From: Coprinus comatus
Lineage: Eukaryota; Basidiomycota; Agaricomycetes; Agaricales; Agaricaceae
Length of the DNA stretch: 64,000 bases
Assembly: GCA_034638255.1 (NCBI GenBank)
Contig: JAWPGT010000001.1
Location: forward strand, 2,604,001-2,668,000
Reading direction: 5' to 3'
A program made the translations under genes and the position numbers. Positions within the stretch are counted from its first letter, which is position 1. Every line of letters starts with the position of its first letter. Under the pieces are notes generated by a model that searched no databases, had not been told where the DNA came from, and saw only the letters and a list, made by a program, of their open reading frames with translations. This document shows, one piece after another, positions 24,898-37,159 of the stretch.

Positions 24898-25158
24898 GAA
24901 AGCAATCCACGTGATGTCAAAGTACTGTCCTTCGCGATCAAAATAAATCGTGATGTCCCTGCTGCGCCTCGACTAGCAGTCCTCGATACACCCCAAACTG
25001 ATCGCGCGCGAAATGATCACGAAACAAACATACAATTATAACCATTGTCCAAATAATATTGTACAGGAGGGACAGCACTCATACTGGTGATACTACTACA
25101 ATTGTCAACTAAGTATAAAAGGCACCGGTATATACGGCGAATAAGGGGGAGAATAACG

Positions 25159-28156
25159 TTAGTTGAGAATATTGAACCTGTTCGGACACATTATAAATAT
25201 GTCAGCGGCTAAACAACCCCGCATCAAAAACGAGTGTTCGAAAAAACTTACGCATCAGATCTCCACTCATGCCCATGCACTGCCTCTTCTTGTTTCACCG
25301 TCATTCGGTTCGCCCAGCCAGTGGGATGACCTTCAGCCAATATCGAGTTGCGCTTATCGTTTACAATCTTAAATTGCGGTTCACGGTCGGTAGTGGAAGA
25401 CTTGACAGAGACATCCTCCTTCTTGCGTTGGAAAAGCTACAATACATGCGAATTCAACATCAGCGATCAGCACCTATACAATAAAGCAATACAATCGGAG
25501 AAAACTACCCACTGTTTTCAAGACATCGGTCCTATTTTGACCTTCCGTCACCTTGGCAGTTTCCATTCGATCACGTACGGCAACAAGTTGACCATCGATG
25601 TACTCGAATCCTGTGACCAAGGCATCGCGGATAGCCTTCTGGATCTGGCGTTTGATCAAACCAGTCGCGAGTGGCCTCAAAGTTTTGTACAGGAAATCAT
25701 GTTTCGAATCACGGATTGAAAATTTCAAGCTATCGACCTTGACATGCACATCGTGGACCTTGAATACGGACGATTTGTCGTTCGTGGTTGAATGCAAACC
25801 AATGGTAGCCTGAACAGATGAATAAGTTAGCTGCCAAGGAAAACTTGATTACAGAAAGCTTACACTCAAGCCTTCGCCACCCAACAACACATCAGCCAAA
25901 CCAGAATCGGTCATCTTTGGGATCCCGGACTTCTTACGGTAGTAGAATGCGACGTCCCTCATATCCGCCTGCATATGCTGCAAATGCAAGGTAATACGAT
26001 GATGAGAATCGTCGTTCACAACGTTGTAAGGAGAGAATTTGACAAAGTTGTGAGCCTCCATGGCGATAATATTGGGGAACAAATTGCGGCCTTGCAGCGC
26101 CAAATTTTCAACCACGAGATCCAAAGCATCGTCTGTGTATTCGATACGGGGGATAGGAATGTAACCAACCTTTATAGCGTTCATCAGTCTTATTGTGATA
26201 AACTCTGCAAAATAAGTACGCACTTTGTCGATGATCTGTGGAAGAATAACCTTGCGAATATCATTCCACAGTGCAGGCTTGAACTTGAGACTACCCTCAC
26301 TGTCAAACAATAGATCCCTTGTGAGACGAGCCCAGTCTTCACCAAATCGTTTGTTCAACTAAACAGTACGTTAGATTGATGACACAGAGAAATTTCAACA
26401 CATACAGGATCTTCACCCATAGTTTTGAACCAGGTACTGACGCTATTGAACAGTTGGTCAAAGTGACTACTATACTTCCCATCGTAGAAGCGACGACCAG
26501 ACTCGCTGAGCTGGCTGGCATGACTGTTGCAATCGGGCTCCAGTATATATCCGGGCTCAAACAAGACCTATGAAGATATTAGTACATCTCCGATCATGGA
26601 TATCTCATCTCACCTTGCGAACGTAGGTGTTAACTTCGTTGAACCATCCGCGTAGTTCGGGGTCACGGCGAGAATCGTCTATCAAAACATAGGCAGCGTC
26701 TGTTATTATTCCTAAAGAGGTACCATTGGCAAATCGTTCAAGCAAGGTGCGCAATTCTTGAAGTGCGATTCCAAGGTTAGAATCCTGGAGCAATCCTCTA
26801 AGTAACATCACTTAGAACAAACGTATCTGTGCGTACCTGGGTTGCTGAAGTAGCAGAATGAGAACCAATGGCTGCTGTATGGCCGCCGTGCTTGGCAAAT
26901 TCTTCAATATAACCAAGAAGCCATCGAAGGGAGTCCTGGTAATCATCATGCTTCTGACATTCAATGATAACTTTCTTGCCACGATGGATGAATTGATCCC
27001 TTCGGTCTTGAGGGAAATAGTCCTCATTGAGGAAACGACGACCGTGTTCGGTTTGATCATGAACCCTTTCTTTGTGTTGTTGTGGAATGCGATCGGTCAC
27101 ATTGTCCTGAAGTACAAGTCAAAAGGTGTAATTAAATAGGTGGCAGTAGTGAACGTACTCTCATATCCCTCACTTTACCCATGAATCCAGATCGCTTAGC
27201 GCGACCCTCTTCCTCCGGAGCATCGGACGCTCGTACATCTTCGACATTGCGGTGAGTTTCAGTCCTTGCAGAATCGACAATATGATGCGTTTGTTGCCTG
27301 AGCCCATGGGCTTGTGTTTGAGCCTCGGAGCGAAGATCAGAATATGGCCTCTCCGATCCATCCTCGTTACGGAGTCGAGCCTGGTCGTCACCAGGATGGT
27401 CTTTCAGGGTCTTGTTTGTACCAGGAAGCCGAGCTTCAAGAACAGGAGTCTCGTTAGGCCCAGCAGGGCGACCACCTTCGGTGATATATTGATCATCGGG
27501 AGCACTTTCATCGATATGTCGAAGAGCGTTTTCAGAAGGAGCCAAAGTCTGAGCGGCTTTGGAAGCAGACTTCGACAATAGGTCACGACCAATTACACCA
27601 AAGTCGGACAGCAGTTTACGAGCCTCAGAGTTGGTAAGAACGATGTGAAGGAGAGTCCGGAGATGTTTAACTGCCTGTTGACTATCCGACTTGGCCTGCT
27701 CTCTATCAACAGGAAGGTGTTGATTGATGTCTGTGCTAGATATAGTCTCGTGGGCCACATCCTGAGTATGCCAAACGAAATTTTGGAATAGTTCATCGCT
27801 GTTCTTGTCTTGGACAATTAGACGCGCTGTTTCGATGATGTCACGTGTATCTTGAACGAGTTTACGACCTTCGGGTGAGAGTTGGCTAATTTGTACGGGA
27901 GATTCGTTTTGAACGTATTGAAGAGTACTATCTATTTGTTGGTTCGAAGGTAGTCTGCCCTTGCTGAGCGCTTCGATAACGCCATAAAATTGAATCTAAA
28001 TTTATATTTCATAATTAAATTGCTGTGGCACTGCTTGGAGAAACTATGTACCTTTCTGCTAACGTCGGCATCCTTCTCCGCCTTATTCACTGGTGCGGCG
28101 ACAGAGTATTTTCCAGGATGTTCGCTGACGTCTCTGGTAGCTTGTGGGAGAGACAT
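25159..28156 (-). CDS. HAM1-like protein (N- and C-terminal HAM1 domains)
   Basis: Nine exons (28052-28156, 27159-27995, 26837-27106, 26614-26784, 26406-26567, 25864-26358, 25513-25809, 25252-25436, 25159-25177) join in frame to give 846 residues. The N-terminal half has the HAM1_N pattern (LSPEGRKLVQDTRDIIETAR, DELFQNFVWHTQDVA, ELRTLLERFANG). The second half has the HAM1/BPI-like core (GEDWARLTRDLLFDSEGSLK, VGYIPIPRIEYTDDALDLVV, GLADVLLGGEGLS, LRPLATGLIKRQIQKA). Exon 4 must use the CTCCAG acceptor ending at 26785; the nearer TTAG breaks the frame. These proteins resemble tubular lipid-binding proteins and may bind membranes or lipid. A TATA-like TATAAAT lies about 30 bp upstream of the chosen ATG. 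Confidence 0.88.
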
Positions 28157-28473
28157 TGTAAGTTGGACTAACACCGGTAGGATTCCACATTTATACACAG
28201 GAACCAAGTTGATGTCATCCCTCGTCATGACGTCATCTGTCTCCAATTTCTTATACTCCACCAGTTCCACTCTCGCAACTCCAGTTTTTTCTATTGAGTT
28301 CCCAAAGTGAGTTAAATGGATGAACTTGGTATGATGTAGGCTCCAATCACTTCAGTGATGGAGGATGGCCAAACCCGATGTGCAATCGTCATCGATAAAA
28401 CTCACTTTTTTTTTTATCATACTCCAGGGCCCCATTAACAGTCGATTATTAACCCTAGCCTACATTACATCTT
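28157..28473. other. Promoter-side spacer of the HAM1-like gene
   Basis: Contains a TATA-like TATAAAT near 28,190 on the minus strand and presumably the 3' UTR of the next minus-strand gene. No other feature. Confidence 0.4.
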
Positions 28474-29787
28474 TCAATCCCTCGAACTTGTCCTTGTATC
28501 AACCACCTCGTTCAGAGTACTATCTTTTGTCTGGTTACTCTTCATCGTTACCCTCGCAAATTCTAGTGTAGTTCCAGTGTTCTTTTCGAACCGCAAATCC
28601 TCACTATCCCGACCACCAGTAAAATTAGCCACAGTAGAAGCCGTCCACGCACGACCTTCTATAACACGCAGAATAATCAAAAGTGGAGCGATCGACTGCA
28701 TGGGTGTGGTTTTGAGGCATCAATCAATTGTTAGTTAAATCAGAAAATGTAAAACCAACGAACCTGTGTTTGACCAAGAACTGGTAAAGCGAGATGTTGA
28801 ACAGGACTTTTGAGTCCATAACTAACGATAAAAATCAAACCGTTTGCGGTGTAGAGTGCGGCAGATTCCACAAGCATTGAGGTTATCGTCATATACTCCT
28901 TTCCGTTTCCAATATTCAATTTACGTAGTTGATAACGCATATGAAGAAGTTTGAAGGCAATGCATGCAGTGAGGAGGACGTTTAAAGCGACTGAAACGGA
29001 CCAATAGGCAACACCGAAGTTGACGCTAATAGTGGACCAGATAGTGATTCCAGGAACACATAACATGACGATCAGCATCAGAGAAAGAGCTAAATATGAA
29101 ACAAAGATTAGTATTGGATGTTGATTTTCATGATATTTTTACAGAGACGCCTTGATGACGAGTTAAAGTTTAAACTCACCGATAACAGTCAAGTACATCA
29201 GACAAGGCAACACCAACCACAATCTACTTTGTTGACTATAAAACACGCAAAAACGATACACCTAGACTTGAATCATCAGCTTCAAATTCACGCCGCAACG
29301 TTGATACGAAAATATCGCAACAAACGGAGTGAAACGCACCAATAGACCATCTTGAAACCAACTATTGATCACATACACGATATTTGTGACCAACCCAAGT
29401 TTCCCTCCTCCAGTCATTGCCGTATATTGGCCCGGACCTCCAGGGTAATCATTCCTATGGTCGACAAAAGACATTTCACCAACTTTTATATTGGTACCAT
29501 TTCCAATATTCCCCATCAAAAAAAGCAAACAAATGTAAATGAGTGTGAAGTACTCGAATCGAGTTTTTCTCTTCTGTATTATATGTAAAAAGCACCATAT
29601 AAAGAGCGTCAAATGGATACCTATAATTATAAAAAAAAATGGTTGTGATCATCTACTACCAAAAAGAAGAATAACGACACTTACCAAAAGCGACGGCTCC
29701 CAAAAAAAGTCCATCAATTAGCATACGTTCATTGACGATTTCTGCAGGCGTCAGGTCCAAGGATGTAGATGTAGGGGATTCACTCAT
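28474..29787 (-). CDS. Seven-helix membrane protein, basidiomycete family
   Basis: Five exons (29685-29787, 29340-29620, 29180-29261, 28764-29089, 28474-28695) join in frame to give 337 residues. Hydrophobic segments appear in order: LIDGLFLGAVAF, LTLFIWCFLHII, YFTLIYICLLFLMG, LGLVTNIVYVINSWFQDGLL, LWLVLPCLMYLTVI leading into SLMLIVMLCVPGIT, YWSVSVALNVLLTACIAF and a segment around LYTANGLIFIVSYG. The SWFQDGLLVYR motif after the third or fourth helix is typical of a large mushroom-specific seven-helix family. The C-terminal tail (about 60 residues) is polar and Thr/Asn-rich. It may be receptor-like, but ligand and role are unknown. Confidence 0.78.
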
Positions 29788-31381
29788 GGGGAATGGGGCC
29801 AGAAGCTCTGCAGATGTACTAGTAGCATACTCATAGTATATTTAAGGACGGCGCTCGCCCCCCGGATTGCTTTTTAGTTTCCATTTGGGCCAGGTTTTTT
29901 ATAGTATTCCACTTCACATGGACACCCCAGAAGCAAGTGACATGATAGGGCAGGATAACATATCATGAGATCTAATAAATATCAATATCCGATTAGTAAC
30001 CATCATCGAAGTTTCAAAGTTCTAGGTAAGTTACAGTACTTAGCAAGCGAACTGCGCTTCAATATGTGAAGCATCTGATGAACTCAGATGCGTTTTCTTG
30101 TAGAAGAGTCACGTGCTTAACACGACTCAACTCGCGTTTCAATTAGTCTCAGTTTCCTATCTACTGCTACGCGTACTCGTACTCGTACCCACAAATCACA
30201 TTCTCATTAAACCAATTCCTTCAAGCCCTATATTTTTCCTCCCTCTTATCTTACTCAATTTCAGTCGGAAAAATATAACGGTTTCGGTTCTCCTCACCCA
30301 CACTATAGGTGGTTGTTTCGGTTATTTAGTTACTCAAGTATTCACACATAATATTATCACAATGCTTCCGATTATCTGACTCGCCGAACAAGAATTACCA
30401 CATCATAAAACTCAGTGGTAATTTCACCAATTGAAATTTGAAGGGGAAAAAAAAAAGAACGACGATTCTTGTTGATACATACCGTGACCCACATATTCCG
30501 AGAGTATCAATGCGTCATCCATCACACTATGTGATCATTCTGAAGTCGACAGTCAATGGTAGATACAGGTAAATGATTTACTATAAGTATTACCGAGTTT
30601 ATTGGTTAGGATCTTCCTTGACGGTATCGCATCATAATATTTCTCTCAGTTGGTCGGAATAAACCAAGTAACCGAGTAACATCAAGGGTGTGATGGAGTT
30701 TTCTCAAATGAATTATACTTCAGTTAAATATAGATGTATAGTTTCCAGAACAACCGACAAGAATGCAAGATGTATAACGGCTCCAAAGAAGGTGAGTCTT
30801 GTGATCTTATTCTTTCGTCACAGGAGATCATAGGTCACAACGAAAAATCAAATATCCGACGGTTAAAACTAATCGGGTGTTTTTCAAATAGTTATATATT
30901 TATAGGGTCAGTATGCGGTTTTCCAAAAGGGGTATATCTTGCTGCGCATACTAGGGACTGATATATGATTCCTTGGGGGAATGTTGATCATGATCAATAT
31001 GCATATAATAGTAGTGTCAAGGAAGTTATTATTGGAAATTACACGGGGAAAGAAGTTTTTGGTCGGAAATGGAACTGTTGCTTCATCGTTGTTCAGTATA
31101 AACATAAATCTCGAAGTGTAGTATAATGATCTTGGAGGCAAGTTTATTTGAAGTTTTGCGTGTAGTGGATTTGAAAAAGAACTCTATTTATTATCTATTC
31201 TACATTATATCATACAGATGCAGATATCCTTGAACTTGTTGATGAAATAATCGAGAAAAGAGTAGATGCCATATGATTCGAAGATCTAGATAAAAGACTT
31301 AATTAGAATAGTATCAATATCACGACAAATGTTGGATGAAATGTTGAGGACACACCATTGAAAGACATTGTTAACAGTTAA
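29788..31381. other. Intergenic region of 1.6 kb
   Basis: Includes the promoter of the seven-helix gene. A hydrophobic plus-strand frame near 30,113-30,379 lacks an ATG at its front and I do not call it. No repeats or domains recognised. Confidence 0.45.
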
Positions 31382-32423
31382 TCAATTATGTTTCAAAAGC
31401 TTCGAATCGGATAGTCTTTTGTACGGAACGGTTGCAGAGACATTCTCGTCCATCAAGAAATATTGCTGGAACTCCCTGGAATCCACATCTCCGTAGTTCT
31501 TCAAATCAGGGCTAACAGGGATGGGGTCGTATTTGGCCAACAAAGCTCTAACTTTGCCCAAAGCTGATGCACGCTTAGCATCACTACTGAACAAGATGTC
31601 GAAGATCCACTTGGGTTGGAAGACAATCGTGACACCCTTAGCATATCGGGTGCGTCTTTGTTGATGAGCAGGAGTCTGAATCACAGTGAAGAACGGTTCT
31701 CCACCGAAGCATAGGCACCATTTGGCGTCATCAATCGTCTTGGGAATATTTGTTGGCCATGGCTTGTTGTCGATCTTGGCAATGCCATCGAGGAGTTTCC
31801 AGAACAGGTCCTGGTACTCGTCGACGGTGCGCGGATTGGGATTTTGTTTGGAAAGAAGGACGAGTGAGGTGTTAGCACCGAGTGAGCGAGCCTTAGGAAG
31901 GTAGTCACTGAGACCATCAGCGAGAGTGCGAATGTGACGGGGATCAGAAAGGTCGTCGGAATCGATGAAGACATAGACTTGGTTGTCGGCTTTGAATCCT
32001 TTGGTGGCATAGATGCAGGGGAAGATCAATTCTTCATCCATAAGCACGCTAACATAATCGTCGTATGCGGTCCGCTGCCATGTACCTTCGGGGTAAGTGG
32101 CGGTGACTTGAGCACTGCATATTCATTTTAAATTTAGTTAGTGTGAGGCTATAGATTGGGTTTTCAGTACATGTGCTTACCGAGTGAGTGGCTTTGTAGG
32201 GGCAGGGGAGCTAGTCTTCCTCTCAATTACTGTCTGAAATGATTATTAGTATAAGGTATAGCACATACTAATGGATGATGATTGAGTTTACCTTTGCATC
32301 CGAAGCCTTGGACGACAATTCTTTCAGGATGACCGGGAGTCGGTCGTAAGTGACTAGTGCAACCAGTGCCAAAAGTATACCTCCGAAGAGGTAGCTGGAA
32401 GTATTGATGACGGAGCTCTCCAT
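31382..32423 (-). CDS. YqcI/YcgG-family protein, copy 1
   Basis: Three exons (32292-32423, 32181-32233, 31382-32114) give 305 residues. The N-terminus has one membrane helix (YLFGGILLALVALVTYDRLP). The rest fits the YqcI/YcgG family: LIFPCIYATKGFKADNQVYV, then WCLCFGGEPFFTVIQTPAHQ and RRTRYAKGVTIVFQPKWIFD. The family is a predicted enzyme of unknown reaction found in bacteria and fungi. The membrane anchor is not part of the bacterial domain. An ATG 78 bp upstream is in frame; I chose MESSV because it is conserved in copy 2. A TATATA-like motif lies about 90 bp upstream. Copy 2 at 54,130 is nearly identical. Confidence 0.82.
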
Positions 32424-33626
32424 TTGTAGATTAAAGTAGAGGATGTTGTTGAGTGAAGATGAGATATAGAGAGACTGCTGATAACTTTCTAGAATGGCCA
32501 ACTTATATACGGGCTAACATCAGCTGCCAAGATGTGGCTCATATAACTCTTGAGTGAAAGTTTCATAAGAACAGAGCCTAAAGGCCTTAACCGGCCGCTG
32601 TCGAAACCCACTATCAAAACCCATCGTGTAAACACTGTCGCTTAGTCTGTCATAAAGACTTCTTTCCAGTCGAGTCAATTGAGCTGCAATTCTATATTTG
32701 GTTGAATTTGAATTTCTACTTTCCAACAATGACACTTACAATCATAAAGATCAACATCACATTTGTTGAGGTGGACGTATCAGAGAGTTTTCAGCATCCA
32801 AATTAACTCTCGAACTTGGGTTATAGATCATTGAAACTTGAACTCGGAAGGCCCCATGGCCAGACTCATTATTCACCTGCTCCAAGTTGCTCATCCTTGC
32901 GGAGTGTTATTTCAAAGTCAGCAGACCTTACATACGTATAATCCCTACTGACATTTCGATGATATTCTAATAGGACTCTCCGCTTGAGGTCAAAGTCTCG
33001 ACCACTGGTGACAGAATCTCGAACAATAAACTCCGGTTTTTCAATTAAGATTCCTCCAATATGGTTATTGTGACTGCTTCCTGACTTCTTCTCGCTTAGA
33101 CCCGAAGAACCAGATATTAACTGGTTGCCGTAATTATTGACTCCTCCTGCTTCCGACTTCCACTAGGCTTGGCGTACAACCCTTGAGAGCGGATATTTAT
33201 GATGTCCGATGTTTTGAACTTCTAGGGATGACACGCATATATAAGAGCCCTTTATCACGAAAAATGGCGCATTAAAACTTAGAAGTCAGAAGGTCTTTTT
33301 TGAATCGTCATGGCAGTACTCGTACCCGGCTCGTACCCTGAGTAAATATAGCAACTTTGATTTTGAATTGTTGATTTTGAATTATGTAGTCAGATTCGGA
33401 TGCTAGAGCTACACGCAATTTTCGCTCGCTCGCTCGCCTATAGTATGGTTCACATAGTTTTCTTATTAAATGGCAAAATCAGGCCCATGAGTTTTGTACA
33501 TGTTGCTTTGTACGATGATCTCAGGCGTCGGCCACAGCCGGTTCGCGCCTGGCGGTCCGGGCACGTGGCTACCTGAACGAGTAATTCGTTGGAAGCTCTT
33601 AACTCCTTCAACTATCTTGTAAATCG
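32424..33626. other. Divergent promoter region
   Basis: Lies between two divergently transcribed genes (YqcI/YcgG copy 1 and an F-box-like gene). A GCTCGCTCGCTCG run occurs near 33,424. No gene supported. Confidence 0.45.
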
Positions 33627-35198
33627 ATGAACAATATCTCTCCAGAAATTCTATGTAAGATTCTTGGACACCTTGATTGGAGAGAATTGTTAACTGCAAA
33701 AACTGTGCGCCTCTCTCGACATCATAAACTCAATTTAAATAATAATGTTAATTTTCCAAGATTTGTCATGCCTGGCAACGGATGCTCGAGTCGCACCAGT
33801 TCTGGCACTACTTTATCACAAATCTACTGTCTTCGGAGCCCGGAGTCGACCAACCAGAAGAACACCCCAAAGATTATACCGCTTCAGAACTGGAATCTTG
33901 GGTCATACGATGTTTACGCGCTCGAACATTTTGGAACACGGACGACTCGTCTGTGAACATGACTGTGACTAAATGCAAAAGTCCAACTGCCTCGGACATG
34001 AATTTACTCATTCCAGGTGGTCGGTGGCTACTATCTCTTAGCCAGGAAGGAGTTCTATCTAGCCATGACCTCGATAATCCTAGCTTCAGGGAGCGTATGG
34101 TGATTGATGCCGGGTCAAATATCGAGGGTCAGATCTTCGAAAATATCATGGCTAATTTTGTAATTTGGATCAATCGTTCAAAGGCGAGGTTGTCCTTTCG
34201 AGTTGCACTATGGGGTGACAAGCGTGAGGACGAAGGTTGGCTATCTTATCCACGTCTTTTTTCAGCTCAGTTGTTCATCGGTTTCATTAGATGATCAATT
34301 TATGCGAATCTGCATCTATCAGGTGGACCTTGTTGGTCACGGAAAGAAAGGCTTTTTGGAAGCGAAATCATTAATAACATTACAAGACTATGAAAGTACT
34401 TATACAACCACTGCGGCTATGTCAGCGGATCATCTAGTACAGAACTGGTGCCTCGATGACCGTGAAGGCATCTATCTTACTCCTTATACCATTATACAAG
34501 GGGAAGAATATAGTGAAAAGCGCATTGGAATCGAGTTCATGAAACGTTGGTCAGATTCCCAGTGGGTGAGTGACTTGAATTGATACACTATCAGACAATT
34601 AGAACGAATTCAGGTGCTAATGATTGTCTAGACCGACATATGCATAAGTCCCACCGATCAAATTATCAGAATTGGTGATAAATGCATAGAAATATATACC
34701 GTACAACAAGTGAAATCATATTACCGTCGAGGAATCCGGAAGATAGCACCTTTACATCGATATGCGTTCAACCGCTCGGACTTCACGTGTATGTCGGATC
34801 CGCTCACCTTTAGAGACCGTGTGTGGCTTGTGTCAGTATATCACAACAAGCTGAGCCTTACTCGGATCTCTCCTGGTAGAGAGAACGGGGAACTTCTTGC
34901 AGAGACTATCGATTTTAGTGGACCCTTCTCGAAGGTGGAAATCAGTGAAGCGGAGAAGATGATTGGTGCCACAAATAGCATAATCCTTCGTAGTGATGGC
35001 TCACTTGACATTATCAAGTATAATTGGGACTCGCAAATGACTTGCGGAGAGTTAAAACGAAGGCGCGTTTGCATTCCAGAAGTTTCAAATGTTCGTAAAG
35101 ACCCGAGAGTTATTGGAGTCGACGAAAGTAAAGGGCGTATTGTTTTTTCTTTACCCGGTGAACATGTAATTGTTGTAGCAGACCTAATAGCAAAATGA
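33627..35198 (+). CDS. F-box-like protein with divergent C-terminal domain
   Basis: Four exons (33627-33704, 33761-34235, 34291-34565, 34632-35198) give 464 residues. It begins with a clear F-box front, MNNISPEILCKILGHLDWRE, and after the first intron continues ICHAWQRMLESHQFWHYF, the matching second half. Later segments (GRWLLSLSQEGVLSSHDLD, IYQVDLVGHGKKGF, VIGVDESKGRIVFSLPG) suggest repeating beta-strand units, as in propeller-like substrate domains. The donor at 34236 (GTTGGC) is weak and inferred from a homologous intron in the pseudogene at 59.2 kb. Likely a substrate adaptor of an SCF ubiquitin ligase; target unknown. Confidence 0.75.
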
Positions 35199-36030
35199 AT
35201 AGATCGGATGCATGCACAACCCTGGATTGATTTGGTGGGGATGTTGTGCACCCTTTGTTTTATTTTACTACCATAGATTCACCGAGGAGGTCATCATTTA
35301 CGAGTGCTCACAGACACGCTGTATCTTTCGGCTTTACTCGGCGTATGTAGCACCTTCAACTACCGGATTTACGACAAGCTTGGACGGTCGAAGAATGGCT
35401 CTCATGTTTAAATTACAATCCTAGTTCTATGCTCATGGCCGTCCATGCTGACAATTTACTTCATTCCAAATACCACGCTTAAATGTGCAGGACATATAAG
35501 TACAACCTCCGCCTTTAGGTTCAACTGCTTGGTGGCATATCTTTAGCAAGCTTATGCAGCCTTTTTCATCCTTTCTCATCGTCGAATAGGTATGGGGCTT
35601 CGATCCGGTCTCTTTCTCAACCCAGGATCATAATTTACTTAATCCCAGGAAGATTTCCTCTTTGATGTTCCTAAAAAAAATTTGTGAGTGTTGGTACAAT
35701 AATAATGAGGCAATATCGTGGCATACTGAATACACATCCAATTGATTTCTTGAATCTCCCAAACTTTGAATCTATTTATAGTGTGCCCCATGATCCATGA
35801 TCCATCATGCATCGACTGAAACTCCAATCATCTATCTATCCATAGTACATACCTTCATATTTGTGTGCTTTATCTTTCATCCTCCTACTACCATTAAAGG
35901 TCGAGGTTGCAACACAAAATGTGGTGCCACTCAACATGTGTTGGATTATTGTGAATAATTTTTTGTGAGTATTGCCCCCACCTGTTCAGTGCTCTATGCT
36001 TACGAGTTTGTTGATGTGCATTGCATTTAG
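35199..36030. other. Intergenic region
   Basis: Presumed 3' UTR of the F-box gene, then AT-rich spacer. A Cys-containing open stretch around 35,895-35,960 could be an upstream exon of the next candidate, but its frame link is unproven. Confidence 0.4.
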
Positions 36031-36230
36031 GCTATGTTATAATCAACGGTGAAACATTCCCGCCGTGGGATCCAGGTATGTTTATACCTTAATATTTATG
36101 CTGTACTTACACATCTGCTGTGTTTGTTGTGTTTGAAGGCCTACTTCCTCATGAATCAATGATGGACAAGATCCCTCCAAAAAATGCTCATGAGAGATGT
36201 CCCCAAGCTATAAAACACAAAGAAGACTAA
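36031..36230 (+). CDS. Possible 3' exons of an unknown small gene
   Basis: Two stretches bounded by good splice signals join in frame: 36031-36075 and 36139-36230, ending in TAA. They encode YVIINGETFPPWDPGLLPHE and then SMMDKIPPKNAHERCPQAIK plus a short tail. The acceptors (CATTTAG and TTTGAAG) and donor (GTATGT) are normal. The composition looks coding, but the 5' part is not identified and I recognise no family. It may be a gene remnant. Confidence 0.3.
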
Positions 36231-37159
36231 CAAGACAACCTCTCCTAGAATAACTAAGTCTCCTTTTTATACTTTATACAATGACCTCATACAAAGTACA
36301 GTGATGGATCAGTCATTGTGACAACAAAAATGGATTCATTCATTTGTAGTGAAATAAAACAGCAGCATGTAAAAAAATGTCATCAATCTGTAGCTAAATA
36401 CTTAAAGTGTAAGAATGTATAATTTTTTGAGCCTTTATAAGACTACAGAAAGAAAAATTGAACAAGTTCTTTGAGAGGCCAAAATCATACCTAGATCAAT
36501 CGCCGTGACACAATGACACATCACTAATCAACTGATCATTTATAATGATCTAATTCATTCACTACTAATGGTACTGTAGTAAGCTGTACTAAGGCTACCC
36601 ACCTGGCCAACAAAAATTAATTTACTAAATACAATCTTGTCTACAATATTCTAATTTTTATACAGGGGTAGTAACAACATTCTTGACTGATAATTAAGCC
36701 CAATTTTAGGATTGTTGTGTTGTTCATAGCTTCTCAGTTGTCCAATCCATTTTTGAGAGCCATCAATTTTGATAGATTTTGATAAATTTCCCCACATTTT
36801 TCGCAAATTTCTTACTCTGTTATGCCTAAAATCAAAATCCAGTGTAATAGTAAGATGTATATTGGATATCTGAATATTATTCTACAATTTTGCATTACTT
36901 GGATAAGATTTTGCATAGGAGGAGCAGAATTACAGTATGTTTCCAGTGTCATGTTGAGTGATCATGTCACAGTGACTGATCCATGACTGTATGGCAATTG
37001 CTGGTTTCCTAATGTCAAACTTATGGTCTTTTCTAGGGATATAGACGACCAGCATGATCAAGAAACGACAGTGAGTGTGTTTATGTGCATACATCCTTTG
37101 ATATTGTAAATAACACATTAATAGATCATTGTCGTCAGACTCATCAGGATTTCGCACAT
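36231..37159. other. AT-rich intergenic region
   Basis: No recognisable gene or repeat. Very AT-rich. Confidence 0.4.

Noticed and set aside
26785..26836. Suspected frameshift between exons 3 and 4 of the HAM1-like gene
   Set aside because: The nearest TTAG acceptor breaks the frame, but using CTCCAG instead gives a normal 52-nt intron and restores homology.
30113..30379. Hydrophobic 88-codon plus-strand frame
   Set aside because: It has no ATG at its front (begins GTG), no splice context and no family resemblance; hydrophobic frames arise easily in T-rich DNA.
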